A DNA stretch of 64,000 bases from Burkholderiaceae bacterium (GCA_030695205.1 JAUYTN010000021.1:124001-188000); one strand, 5' to 3'; positions 26,346-34,098 are shown, counted from the first letter of the stretch. The notes: a model not told the origin generated them from the sequence alone. Numbers and translations: made by a program.

Positions 26346-26376
26346 CCCTGGCAACAAGACCTTGTTTGAACCAGGG
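26346..26376. promoter_or_regulatory. Nested inverted repeat in the usp leader
   Basis: The 231-bp gap between narL and the usp gene contains CCCTGG / CCAGGG arms enclosing a perfect AACAAG-AC-CTTGTT dyad. It lies 28-58 bp upstream of the usp ATG. It could be an operator or an mRNA hairpin. No sigma-70 or FNR site could be placed confidently around it. The rest of the gap shows nothing recognisable. Confidence 0.4.
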
Positions 26377-26549
26377 TTTACCGGAGGACTGTGATCCGCC
26401 CACGCGCAAATGAACATCCCTCTCTCGAACGCTGGCGCATTCCGGTGGGATGAGGTGACTGGGCTGGCCATGCTCCCAAAGAACTATGCCGCCCAGGCGC
26501 GCGCGGCACGTTGGGGGTGGCCGGGGGCGACTGTTCGCCGCCTGGTCTC

Positions 26550-27332
26550 TCAGGCGGGTGGTTGCAAGCCGTGGTTCACCGCCAGCACCGCCGCCTGCAC
26601 CCGCGAGGTGAGGTTGAGCTTGCGCAGGATGTGCTGCACATGGATCTTGACCGTGGTCTCGGCAATGTCGAGTGCGCGGGCAATCAGCTTGTTGCTGTCG
26701 CCCCGGGCAATCAGCGTCAGGATTTCACGCTCTCGTGTGGATAGCAGACCCAAGGGGTGGGGGTCGATGTCGACGGGGGCTGGCGCCGCAGTGTCGCTGC
26801 CGGGGCCTATGGATGCGGCAGCGCTGGCGGTTGCTGTCGAGCCAGGGATGGCGGTGGTGGTCGCTGCGCCAGACGGGTCGGCGCGCTGGTTGCGAAACGC
26901 CCGCAGCAGCTTGTTCATCATGTCGGGGCTGATGATGGACTCCCCGTCCAGCACCTTGACGATGGCATCACACAGCTGCTCGGATTCCACGGTCTTGAGC
27001 AGGTAGCCATCGGCACCGGCGCGCAGGGCGGCCGACAGGTCGTTTTCGTCCTCGCTCACCGTCAGCATGAGCACCCGGCAGCCGGGTGCGGCGTCTTTCA
27101 GGGAGGGAATGGCCTCTATGCCGCGTACCCCCGGCAGGTGGTTGTCCAGCAGGATGAGGTCGGGTGCCCGCTGGGCCACGCAGCGCAGGGCTTCGCCCAC
27201 GTCGCTGGCCTCGCAGGCCACCTCGAAACGCTCGTCCTGGGTCAGCAGCGACTTCAGCCCCCGGCGAAACAGGGAGTGGTCATCGACGATGAGCAGCCGA
27301 ATGCGGCGGGCGGTGGGGGTGTCGGTGGTCAT
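26550..27332 (-). CDS. narL: NarL-type nitrate response regulator
   Basis: The 260-residue protein has a receiver domain (residues about 11-125) with phospho-acceptor Asp63 in LLDNHLPG and acidic pocket VDDH, and a LuxR-type helix-turn-helix (TAREREILTLIA-like STREREILTLIARG to HILRKLNLTSRVQA) at the C-terminus. Between them is an unusually long Ala/Ser/Thr/Gly/Pro-rich linker of about 45 residues. It should activate narK-narGHJI in response to NarX. It overlaps the narX stop by 4 bp (ATGA), so the two proteins are translationally coupled. Confidence 0.95.
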   Translation of the reverse strand: MTTDTPTARRIRLLIVDDHSLFRRGLKSLLTQDERFEVACEASDVGEALRCVAQRAPDLILLDNHLPGVRGIEAIPSLKDAAPGCRVLMLTVSEDENDLSAALRAGADGYLLKTVESEQLCDAIVKVLDGESIISPDMMNKLLRAFRNQRADPSGAATTTAIPGSTATASAAASIGPGSDTAAPAPVDIDPHPLGLLSTREREILTLIARGDSNKLIARALDIAETTVKIHVQHILRKLNLTSRVQAAVLAVNHGLQPPA

Positions 27333-29221
27333 GGCGTGGGGTTGTCGGTGGAGGTGACCGGGTGAGGTGGCACGGTGAGTGTGACGGTGGTGCCCGAGCC
27401 CACGGTGGAGGTCACGCTGACCTGGGCACCAATGCGGGCGGCGCGCTCGTGCATGATTTTCATGCCCACATGTGTTTCGCCCAGCTGGCGCTCGGTGTCA
27501 AAGCCCTGGCCGTTGTCGATGACGGCAAAGCGCCACTCTTTGCCTTTGGCAACTTCCAGGCCCACATGGCTTGCGTGGGCGTGTTTGCGCACGTTGGACA
27601 GGGCTTCTTGCAGCACGTGCAGCACCTGTATTTGCACATCGGCGGGCAAAGGCAGGCCTTCGCCGCTGATGTGCAAGCGGGTGGGCAGGCTGGTCTGGTG
27701 CTCGAATTTCTGCAGGGTTTCGCGCAGCGCTGCCTCGATGTCGCCGGTATTGGTGCGGGTGCGAAAGTGCACCAGCAGCTCGCGCACATCGCCAATGCAT
27801 TCGCGCAGGCCGGTGTCGAGCTCGTCCAGGCTGGTCTGTACGTGTTCGGCCTGCTGCCTGGTGACCGCGGTGCGCAGCAGCTGGGCCTGGATTTTCAAAA
27901 ACGCCAGCGACTGGGCAATGGAGTCGTGCAGTTCGCGCGCAATCAGCGCGCGCTCTTCGCTCACAGCTGCCTCGCGCTCCAGGGCTGCTGCGCGCAGGCT
28001 CTCCAGTGAGCTGGCGAGGTGGCTGGCCAGGGCGTCGAGCAGCTCGGCTTCGTCGGCGCTGAGGGTGGCGGGCTGGCGAAAAAACAGATCGATTTCGCCC
28101 AGCATGCGCTGCTGCAGCCGCACAGGAACACTGACCATGCTCTGAAACCCGGCTTTCGCGCAGCGCTGCAGTGGTGCAGCCTCCAGGGAGTGGATGGGTA
28201 TCACCCGGGTGCGGGCGTCGGGCTGCAGGTTGCCGCAGGCACATGCACCTGCCAGCACGCTGCGTTCTTCTTCTTGCATCTCGGGGGGGAAGCAGTCAGA
28301 GGCCAGCATCAGGTAGCGCTGGCTGGCCTCGTCGGACCACCGCACGGCCACCGCGTCCGCCTTCATGACCTGGCGCACCCGCTGCGAAAAGCCTTTGGAG
28401 AGTTCTTCAATGGTGTTGGCGCTGGCCAAAAAGGCGCTTACCTCGTAGAGCGCCTCCAGCCGGGCACGTTGGGCCTCGATGCGCCGTGTTTTGTTGGCCA
28501 CCTGGATTTCCAGCTTGCCGTAGAGCGACTGCAGCGTGGCCGCCATCCGGTTGAAGCCAGCGGCCACCTGGCCAAATTCGTCCTGGGTGTCCACATCCAC
28601 CCGCACTGCAAAGTCGCCCGACTCCAGCTGCTGCAGGCCTTGGCGCAGGTGGCCCAGCGGGTTGATGACGTAGAGGTAGCCGGTGTAGAGCATGATGACG
28701 GCGCCACCCACGGCCAGCGCCATCATCACGAACTGGAACAGGTTGAGGATGGCGGTGAGACCAGACAGCTGCTTTTCGATGGACAGCACCAGCCGGTCTA
28801 TGGCCTCCACAAAGGCGTCGGCAGCTCGCAGCACCTCTTCGGCGCCGGGGCCGTCCTGCAGGCGCCACTGGCTGCGTTGGTTTTGCCAGATGGCCTCTAC
28901 GTCTGCAAATTCGCGCCGCACCGCCTCGTCCCAGGGCACAAACAGCGGGCGGCTGGCATCGCCCTGGCGCAGCACCCGCAGGCTGGCGTCAAACTGCGCC
29001 ACCAGCTGCTCCACCTCGGCGGGGCTGGCATGGGCCTGCACCGAGCTGGCCAGCCGCCAGGTTTGCATGCGCATGCGGCCGGCTTCGTTGACGGCCGCCG
29101 CTCCGCCCTCCAGCTGCCAGGTGACCCACAGCGTCAGCCCGATGGACGCCAGTGCCACCAGCAGCAGCCCGGCGCCGATGCGCATCAGCTTGGTGGAGAG
29201 AGAGGTGGTGAATCCGAACAT
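27329..29221 (-). CDS. narX: NarX-type nitrate/nitrite sensor histidine kinase
   Basis: The 630-residue membrane kinase has a first transmembrane helix at about residues 12-34, followed by the nitrate-binding P-box VNEAGRMRMQTWRLASS (residues 44-60). A periplasmic helical region, a second transmembrane helix, a HAMP domain, a central module with a Cys cluster (GACACG), and the HisKA_3 kinase core follow. The phospho-acceptor is His432 in ARELHDSIAQSL, and the ATPase has IDNGQGF and HVGMKIM motifs. The start at 29221 is favoured because the long upstream frame runs into the divergent HD gene. It phosphorylates NarL when nitrate is present. Confidence 0.95.
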   Translation of the reverse strand: MFGFTTSLSTKLMRIGAGLLLVALASIGLTLWVTWQLEGGAAAVNEAGRMRMQTWRLASSVQAHASPAEVEQLVAQFDASLRVLRQGDASRPLFVPWDEAVRREFADVEAIWQNQRSQWRLQDGPGAEEVLRAADAFVEAIDRLVLSIEKQLSGLTAILNLFQFVMMALAVGGAVIMLYTGYLYVINPLGHLRQGLQQLESGDFAVRVDVDTQDEFGQVAAGFNRMAATLQSLYGKLEIQVANKTRRIEAQRARLEALYEVSAFLASANTIEELSKGFSQRVRQVMKADAVAVRWSDEASQRYLMLASDCFPPEMQEEERSVLAGACACGNLQPDARTRVIPIHSLEAAPLQRCAKAGFQSMVSVPVRLQQRMLGEIDLFFRQPATLSADEAELLDALASHLASSLESLRAAALEREAAVSEERALIARELHDSIAQSLAFLKIQAQLLRTAVTRQQAEHVQTSLDELDTGLRECIGDVRELLVHFRTRTNTGDIEAALRETLQKFEHQTSLPTRLHISGEGLPLPADVQIQVLHVLQEALSNVRKHAHASHVGLEVAKGKEWRFAVIDNGQGFDTERQLGETHVGMKIMHERAARIGAQVSVTSTVGSGTTVTLTVPPHPVTSTDNPTP

Positions 29222-29269
29222 GGGGCCCGAGGTTACCGGGGTTTTGCCCGCGTGGCGACAATTGGCGGC

Positions 29270-29806
29270 ATGGCCATCACCACCTACATCTCCACCTTCA
29301 AGGGCAACCGCTTCTACCCGGCCGAGCCCCGCATCGACGGCATTGACATCGAAGACATTGCCCACGGACTGGCCTACCAGTGCCGCTTCAATGGCCAGAC
29401 CAGTGCCTTTTATTCGGTGGCGCAGCACAGCCTCATGGTGGCCGACCTGGTGCCCCCGGCCTTGCGCCGGGCCGCGCTGCTGCACGATGCGGCCGAGGCC
29501 TACCTGGGCGACATGGTCAAACCGCTGAAGGCACTGGTGCCCGATTTTGGCCACATAGAGGCGGGCGTGACCCACCTGATTGCCGAGGCGTTCGGTGTGG
29601 ACTTTGGCGATTACGGCACCATCAAATACGCAGACCTGGTGGCCCTGGCCACCGAAAAGCGCGACCTGATGCCCAACTCCACCGAGCCCTGGAGCTATCT
29701 GGATGGCATTGCGCCGCTGGGTGCGCTGATTGTCCCCATGGGTCCGCAGCAGGCCAAAGATGCGTTTTTGGCGGCGTGGCACCGCTGCGGCCCGGTTGCG
29801 GTTTAG
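29270..29806 (+). CDS. HD-domain phosphohydrolase (YfbR-like)
   Basis: This 178-residue soluble protein has a single HD domain. The metal-binding residues are seen in SVAQHSLMVADL, ALLHDAAEAYLGD and a distal TEKRDLMP region. Such proteins are metal-dependent phosphatases, often 5'-deoxynucleotidases. The start ATG lies 48 bp from the divergent narX start, so the two share a promoter region. No strong Shine-Dalgarno is present. It is followed 34 bp later by the PilZ gene. The substrate is unknown; a nucleotide is likely. Confidence 0.87.
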   Translation: MAITTYISTFKGNRFYPAEPRIDGIDIEDIAHGLAYQCRFNGQTSAFYSVAQHSLMVADLVPPALRRAALLHDAAEAYLGDMVKPLKALVPDFGHIEAGVTHLIAEAFGVDFGDYGTIKYADLVALATEKRDLMPNSTEPWSYLDGIAPLGALIVPMGPQQAKDAFLAAWHRCGPVAV

Positions 29807-29840
29807 ACTGCAAGCCGATACCGCACCAGAGAACCCCACC

Positions 29841-30206
29841 ATGATTCCCAGCAAGCGCCGTTTTTTCTGGCGGGCTGCGTTCCATTCGCCAGCCCGACTC
29901 GTCTCGCCCGATGGCGAGTGCCAGGTAGAGGTGTTGGACATCTCCCTGCGCGGCGCGCTGCTGCAAGCACCCCACGGCTGGACGGGCCAGCGGGGCGCCA
30001 AGTGCCAGCTGTTTCTGAGCCTGACCGCCGATACCCAAATCACCATGTGGTGCACCGCCATGCATGTGGATGCCGACCGCGTGGGGCTGCGCTGCGACAA
30101 CATCGATCTCGACAGCATCACCCACCTGCGCCGCCTGGTGGAGTTGAACGTGGGTGACCACAACATTCTGGAGCGCGACCTCGCCAGCCTCATCCAGGAG
30201 GCCTGA
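29841..30206 (+). CDS. PilZ-domain protein (probable c-di-GMP receptor)
   Basis: The 121-residue protein is essentially one PilZ domain. A basic N-terminus SKRRFFWRAAFHSPARL supplies the RxxxR-type arginines near residues 6-18, and LDISLRGALLQAP is the D/NxSxxG motif. These two motifs together bind c-di-GMP. The ATG at 29841 follows the family start; the open frame from 29730 overlaps the HD gene. It lies between the HD gene and the ComFB-like gene and is probably co-transcribed with both. A diguanylate cyclase is encoded 25 kb away at 3560-5179. Confidence 0.88.
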   Translation: MIPSKRRFFWRAAFHSPARLVSPDGECQVEVLDISLRGALLQAPHGWTGQRGAKCQLFLSLTADTQITMWCTAMHVDADRVGLRCDNIDLDSITHLRRLVELNVGDHNILERDLASLIQEA

Positions 30207-30235
30207 GCGCACCGCCATCAACCAAGGAGCCCGGC

Positions 30236-30520
30236 ATGAGCAGCATTGACCAGATCCACAACTACCACGAGCGCCTGGTGCTTGACGAGGTGCTGCGCCG
30301 CGCCCGCGACATGCCCGGCGTGACCGCCGACATGGTGGCCGACATGGCCTGTGTGGCCTTGAACAAGCTGCCCGCCCGCTATGTGCGCCACGATGTGGAC
30401 CTGGTGTTCTACCTGACCGAGTCCGAGCGCCTGGAGAGCGACAAAGCCATGCACAAGGCCATCGACGAAGCGGTGGTGCTGGTGAGCGAGCGCAGCCACC
30501 AGGACGTGCCCCAGGCGTGA
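30236..30520 (+). CDS. ComFB-family protein (late competence development / c-di-nucleotide binding)
   Basis: This 94-residue protein begins SSIDQIHNYHERLVLDEV and contains DMVADMACVALNKLPARYV, the ComFB family core with its LNxLPxRYV motif. As I recall, cyanobacterial ComFB-like proteins have recently been described as cyclic dinucleotide receptors; in Bacillus the name comes from the competence operon. Its place after a PilZ gene makes a second-messenger role plausible here. AAGGAG lies upstream of the ATG. The gene is soluble, acidic and ends 16 bp before the creatininase gene. Confidence 0.82.
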   Translation: MSSIDQIHNYHERLVLDEVLRRARDMPGVTADMVADMACVALNKLPARYVRHDVDLVFYLTESERLESDKAMHKAIDEAVVLVSERSHQDVPQA

Positions 30521-30536
30521 GCCCGCGCCAGCATCC

Positions 30537-31412
30537 ATGAGCAGCGCGCCCCGCAGCGGCCCCCACCGGTACTGGGCCAATCTCGTCACCGCCGACTTCG
30601 CCGCGCTCGATCTGGCCCGCACCATCGCCATCCTGCCGCTGGGTGCCACCGAGCAGCACGGCCCGCACCTGCCGCTGAGCGTGGACACCGTGTTGGCCGA
30701 TGGCATCGTGGCCGCCTGCCTGCCCCACCTGCCTCCCGAGGTGCCCGCGCTGTTTCTGCCCACCCAGCGCGTGGGCTACAGCCCCGAGCATGCGGCGTTT
30801 GCAGGCACGCTCACCCTCAAGGCCGACACCGCCATCCGCCTGTGGACCGACATGGCCGAAAGCGTGCGGGCCAGCGGCGTGAACAAGCTGGTGCTGTTCA
30901 ACACCCACGGCGGCCACGTGGGCCTGATGGACGTGGTGGCCCGCGACCTGCGCGCCCGCCTGGGGCTGCTGGTCTACAGCGTCAGCTGGTTCAACCTGCC
31001 GCTGAGCGACGAGGCCGGGCACGACGTGAACGCCCTGTTTGCGCCCGAGGAGCACCGCTTCGGCATCCACGCGGGCGACATCGAAACCAGCATGATGCTG
31101 GCGCTGACCCCCGAGCATGTCCGCATGACAGCCGCGCAGCACTTTGCCTCCACCTCGCAGGCGCGGGCGCGGCAGTTCGACGTGCTGGGCAATGGCCGCA
31201 GCGCCAAGCTGGCCTGGCAGACGCAGGACTACAACCCCTGGGGCGCGGTGGGCAACGCCGCCGCCGCCACCCCCGCCAAAGGCCATGCCCTGGTGCAAGC
31301 CGCCGGACGCGCCCTGGCCCGCCTGCTGACCCAGGTGAACCAGTTGCCGCCCGACACGCTGACGCAGCGCACCGCCTACTCGGGCGCGGAGCCTGGGCCG
31401 TCGGGGTTGTGA
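30537..31412 (+). CDS. Creatininase-family amidohydrolase
   Basis: This 291-residue metal-dependent hydrolase has the family motifs LPLGATEQHGPHLPLSVD (metal-binding Glu, His and Asp), LVLFNTHGGHVGLMD and HAGDIETSMMLAL. The creatininase family hydrolyses cyclic or linear amides; members include creatininase and enzymes of pyrroloquinoline-like and riboflavin-related pathways. The substrate cannot be told from the sequence. It is the last gene of the short plus-strand operon and its 3' end overlaps the convergent marR gene by 37 bp, which could cause antisense interference. Confidence 0.85.
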   Translation: MSSAPRSGPHRYWANLVTADFAALDLARTIAILPLGATEQHGPHLPLSVDTVLADGIVAACLPHLPPEVPALFLPTQRVGYSPEHAAFAGTLTLKADTAIRLWTDMAESVRASGVNKLVLFNTHGGHVGLMDVVARDLRARLGLLVYSVSWFNLPLSDEAGHDVNALFAPEEHRFGIHAGDIETSMMLALTPEHVRMTAAQHFASTSQARARQFDVLGNGRSAKLAWQTQDYNPWGAVGNAAAATPAKGHALVQAAGRALARLLTQVNQLPPDTLTQRTAYSGAEPGPSGL

Positions 31413-31927
31413 AACGCGGTCAGCCCCAAGTCCAGCAGCGCGTGCAGCGCGGCCACATTGGCGTTGCCCAGCCTGTCGTTCAGCGCCAGCTGGGCGGCCT
31501 TCCACTGCTGTTTGGCCTGGGTGCGCAGGGCACGCCCCTCGGGCGTGATGTGAACCAGGCGGCTGCGGGCATCGGGGCCTGAACCCAGCGCCAGCCAGCC
31601 CGCCGCTACCAGCGGTTGCAGGTTGCGCGTGAGCGTGGAAGCCCCCATGTCCATGCGCCGCGCCAGCTCGCCGGGCGCAATCGGCCCCAGCCTGTCCACA
31701 TGCGCCAGCAGCGAGTACTGCGTGATCTTCAGCCCCGCCGCGCCCAGGTGCTGGTCGTAATGCTGCGTCACCAGCCGCGTCAGTTGGCGCAGCTTGAAAT
31801 TGGTGCAGCCCACCGGCTGCGGTTCCCCGTTCGGGGCGGCGGGTACAAGCGCATCTGCGGGCACGGGTGCTGATGCAGATGCAGATGGCGGGAGGGTCAC
31901 AAACGTGTCAGTGGCGGCGGTGGGCAT
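31376..31927 (-). CDS. MarR-family transcriptional regulator
   Basis: The 183-residue protein has a winged helix-turn-helix at residues about 75-130 (GELARRMDMGASTLTRNLQPLVAAGWL followed by the wing DARSRLVHITPEGRAL). The N-terminal 35 residues are Ala/Pro-rich and probably disordered. It is divergent from the thioesterase gene, with 91 bp between starts that contain two good palindromes (see operator entry). It is therefore likely to repress itself and the neighbour, with relief by a small phenolic or aromatic ligand as in many MarR proteins. Confidence 0.9.
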   Translation of the reverse strand: MPTAATDTFVTLPPSASASAPVPADALVPAAPNGEPQPVGCTNFKLRQLTRLVTQHYDQHLGAAGLKITQYSLLAHVDRLGPIAPGELARRMDMGASTLTRNLQPLVAAGWLALGSGPDARSRLVHITPEGRALRTQAKQQWKAAQLALNDRLGNANVAALHALLDLGLTAFHNPDGPGSAPE

Positions 31928-31933
31928 GGCCGG

Positions 31934-31972
31934 ATTGTAGTCTGTTTGTATCTACAATGATTGCATATGCAA
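31934..31972. promoter_or_regulatory. Candidate MarR operators between marR and thioesterase genes
   Basis: Two palindromes lie in the 91-bp divergent intergenic region. The first is ATTGTAG-N11-CTACAAT (31934-31940 and 31952-31958). The second is a perfect 12-bp palindrome TTGCATATGCAA (31961-31972). Both have the size and symmetry usual for MarR dimers and sit 7-45 bp upstream of the marR start, where they could block transcription in both directions. Confidence 0.65.
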
Positions 31973-32018
31973 CTGTTGTTTGCTTGTTTCGCTATCCACT
32001 GTCTGAACGGAGCCCGCC

Positions 32019-32594
32019 ATGAAATCCCACCACCATCCCCATCCGCAATCCCAGCTCGAAGTCTGGCTGGCCGAGGAAGCCAGGCTCTTGCACACGCTGA
32101 ACAGCGGTGCCGGCCCCGGCGTGGCCAGGCCGGAGCAGGTGGCGGGCAAATCCGGGCTGGAGGTGATGCAGGCCATGCTGCAAGGCGAGCTGCCTTACCC
32201 GCCCATTGCCAAAACGCTGGACTTCATGCTGATCTCGGTGGGCGAAGGCTCCGCCACCTTCCAGGGCACACCCGGCGTGCCGCACTTCAACCCCATGGGC
32301 ACGGTGCATGGCGGCTGGTTTGCCACGCTGCTCGACTCGGCGCTGGGCTGCGCCGTCCACACCTGCATGCCACCGGGCCGCGCCTACACCACGGCAGAAC
32401 TCAGCGTGAACATCGTGCGCGCCCTCACGCCCAAGGTGCAGCGCGTGCGTGCCATCGGTCGCGTCATCCACTGTGGCCGCCAGCTGGCCACCGCCGATGC
32501 CCAGCTCATCGGCCCCGACGGCACCCTCTACGCCCACGCCACCACCACCTGCCTGGTGTTTGAAGTCAAGCAGCCGCCTGCTGCGCAGGGGTGA
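32019..32594 (+). CDS. PaaI-type hotdog-fold thioesterase
   Basis: This 191-residue protein has a hotdog core at residues about 70-180. HFNPMGTVHGGWFATLLDSALG carries the family catalytic region, with the HGG motif and the Asp on the central helix. The first 70 residues include a His-rich start (HHHPHP) and a helical segment. It should hydrolyse acyl-CoA esters, probably aromatic or medium-chain; the substrate is not determined. It is divergent from marR, which probably controls it, and convergent with the GNAT toxin gene, whose stop is 17 bp away. Confidence 0.87.
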   Translation: MKSHHHPHPQSQLEVWLAEEARLLHTLNSGAGPGVARPEQVAGKSGLEVMQAMLQGELPYPPIAKTLDFMLISVGEGSATFQGTPGVPHFNPMGTVHGGWFATLLDSALGCAVHTCMPPGRAYTTAELSVNIVRALTPKVQRVRAIGRVIHCGRQLATADAQLIGPDGTLYAHATTTCLVFEVKQPPAAQG

Positions 32595-32610
32595 GGGGGC
32601 CAGGCTGGTT

Positions 32611-33123
32611 TCAGCCTACCCAGCGACGGGCATCCTTCAAGAGCAGCAGCAATTGCTGCTCGCGCAGCGGCGACGCGATGAACCCGAACCGGGTGTAGAA
32701 CTGCGCGGCTTCTTCATCAATGGGATGGGTCAGCATGGCCCGGATACCGGCCTGCTCGGCAATCAGCACCGTGCGGCGAATCGCATCCTGCAACAGGCCA
32801 AAGCCTATGCCGCGCCCTTGATCTGCCAGGGAGACCGCGAGCCTCGCCAGAATGACCACGGGCAAAGGGTACTGGCCCATCCCCTTGCGGATGCGCTCCG
32901 GTGCTTCCAGCGTATCGACCTGCCCCACAGTCAGGCTGAAGTAACCCGCCACGCGGCCATCATCCTCGGCCACAACGAAGGTCTTGGCCGAGCCACTCCC
33001 CTGCGCCTGGCGGGCATGGCGCAACAGCCAGTCGTTCAGTGCGGGCTTGCCGCAATCAAAACCCTCCAGCCGATGCTGCACGGCCAGAGGCTGCGGTGCG
33101 CACAACGTCACTTCGCTTCCCAA
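32611..33123 (-). CDS. GNAT acetyltransferase toxin (TacT/AtaT-like)
   Basis: The 170-residue protein has the GNAT fold with acetyl-CoA loop LAVSLADQGRGIGFGLL (residues about 92-108) and the C-terminal IDEEAAQFYTRFGF motif typical of TacT/AtaT/ItaT toxins. It begins with the FDCGKPALNDWL opening also seen in that group. These toxins acetylate the amino group of charged tRNAs and arrest translation. It overlaps the 3' end of the DUF1778 antitoxin gene by 16 bp, the normal antitoxin-first order. No frameshift or missing key residue is seen, so the pair looks intact. Confidence 0.9.
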   Translation of the reverse strand: MGSEVTLCAPQPLAVQHRLEGFDCGKPALNDWLLRHARQAQGSGSAKTFVVAEDDGRVAGYFSLTVGQVDTLEAPERIRKGMGQYPLPVVILARLAVSLADQGRGIGFGLLQDAIRRTVLIAEQAGIRAMLTHPIDEEAAQFYTRFGFIASPLREQQLLLLLKDARRWVG

Positions 33124-33401
33124 GGTGCCTTGCGGGCAAACAGGTCGCGCAAACCCTCGTTGGCCTGTTCGGGGCGATCCAGCAGATCCATCAGAGCCTG
33201 GTATTGGCTGCCTGAGACCATGAACAACCGTTGATCGAGCAGGGTCTGCTCGGCGGCCAGGCAGGCACTGTCAAGAATGAAGTCGGTCAGCGACTTGTGG
33301 GCCACCTCAGCGGCACGGCGCAGCACCACCTCCTGCGCGGGGGTGGCGCGCAGCCCAAGACGAGCGGAGCGGGCGGAAGGCGACGATGCAACGGCGGTCA
33401 T
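33108..33401 (-). CDS. DUF1778 antitoxin (TacA-like, ribbon-helix-helix)
   Basis: This 97-residue protein has an N-terminal ribbon-helix-helix (SARLGLRATPAQEVVLRRAA followed by SLTDFILDSA) that binds DNA, and a C-terminal arm (LMDLLDRPEQANEGLRDLF) that would neutralise the GNAT toxin. The length and motif order match TacA-type antitoxins. The ATG at 33401 has a GAGGTG upstream. It is encoded directly before the toxin, with overlap, and should autorepress the operon through the upstream dyad. Confidence 0.9.
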   Translation of the reverse strand: MTAVASSPSARSARLGLRATPAQEVVLRRAAEVAHKSLTDFILDSACLAAEQTLLDQRLFMVSGSQYQALMDLLDRPEQANEGLRDLFARKAPWEAK

Positions 33402-33433
33402 GACAGCACCTCTTGGGTTGGATTAACTGCTGC

Positions 33434-33458
33434 AATGTTAGTACAAACGACAAACATT
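33434..33458. promoter_or_regulatory. Candidate operator of the GNAT/DUF1778 operon
   Basis: An inverted repeat AATGTT-N13-AACATT lies 33-57 bp upstream of the antitoxin start. It is AT-rich against a GC-rich background, as expected for the promoter and operator of a ribbon-helix-helix antitoxin. The exact promoter hexamers are uncertain. Confidence 0.5.
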
Positions 33459-33489
33459 TTCCGGGTGTATTGCTCCCCGTTGCTGGCGG

Positions 33490-33810
33490 TCAGGCTGCGG
33501 AGTGCGTGCGCAGCCACTCCTTCAGCGCCGCATTGATGCGGGTTTGCCACCCAGGCCCGGTGGCTTTGAAGGCTGCCAGCACATCTGCATCCACGCGCAT
33601 GTTCAGTGTGGGCCGCTTGACGGCGGCGGCGGGGCGGCCACGGCCTCGCCGGATGGTGGCGGCATTCCAGAAGGCCGCCACGGCTTGGGCATCGTTCGGG
33701 TCGTAAGGCTCGGCCTGGGCATCGAAGGCGATGGGTGCATCCTGCGCGGCTTCGCGTTGAACGCGCTTCCAGTCGGTGCCAAGTTCAGCGGGGGTCTTGC
33801 CAGTGGGCAT
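33490..33810 (-). CDS. brnA: BrnA-type antitoxin
   Basis: This 106-residue protein has a C-terminal ribbon-helix-helix (KRPTLNMRVDADVLAAFK to TRINAALKEWL, residues about 66-102), as in BrnA. The N-terminal half is acidic and would wrap around the toxin. The start at 33810 overlaps the brnT stop region by 26 bp; a longer open frame to 33945 lies entirely in the toxin gene and is rejected. BrnA neutralises BrnT and represses the operon. This toxin-first order is usual for BrnT/BrnA. Confidence 0.9.
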   Translation of the reverse strand: MPTGKTPAELGTDWKRVQREAAQDAPIAFDAQAEPYDPNDAQAVAAFWNAATIRRGRGRPAAAVKRPTLNMRVDADVLAAFKATGPGWQTRINAALKEWLRTHSAA

Positions 33811-34072
33811 ACAGCTTCCTTTCCTGTTTCGAGGCGCGGCGCAGTGAAATGGCCCGCACTTCGTCGGGCTCGCGCAGCACATACACCAGCACCAGAACCA
33901 CGCCAGCCAGTTCGACCAGCGCCACATCCATTTTTCGGTCTTCACCGCCCTGGGGAGATTCCAGCGTCAGTTTGTTGCGCGCGTTGAATACCAGCGGAGC
34001 ATCCGACAGGGACAAACCATGTTTGGCCAGGTTGGCGGCATCCTTGTTGGGATCGAAGGTAAAGCGCGGCAT
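33785..34072 (-). CDS. brnT: BrnT-type ribonuclease toxin
   Basis: This 95-residue protein begins MPRFTFDPNKDAANLAKHG, the conserved BrnT opening, and ends with the basic YVLREPDEVRAISLRRASKQERKLY segment that contains the catalytic Arg and Glu residues of the RelE-like fold. BrnT cleaves RNA and is held inactive by BrnA. The product is complete. The pair lies only about 670 bp from the GNAT/DUF1778 pair on the same strand, making a double toxin-antitoxin locus. Confidence 0.9.
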   Translation of the reverse strand: MPRFTFDPNKDAANLAKHGLSLSDAPLVFNARNKLTLESPQGGEDRKMDVALVELAGVVLVLVYVLREPDEVRAISLRRASKQERKLYAHWQDPR

Positions 34073-34074
34073 TG

Positions 34075-34098
34075 AATAATTGTATGGGCAAATAATTG
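34075..34098 (-). promoter_or_regulatory. Direct repeat upstream of brnT, candidate BrnA operator
   Basis: Two identical octamers, AATAATTG on the plus strand, occur at 34075-34082 and 34091-34098 with a 16-bp period, immediately upstream of the brnT start. The 39-bp gap between brnT and the neighbouring kinase gene is AT-rich. Direct repeats one and a half turns apart are plausible for cooperative ribbon-helix-helix binding. Confidence 0.5.

Noticed and set aside
28019..29806. Long plus-strand open frame of 595 codons running opposite narX
   Set aside because: Only the last 178 codons (from 29270) are real (HD protein). The rest is a high-GC shadow of narX with no domain match.
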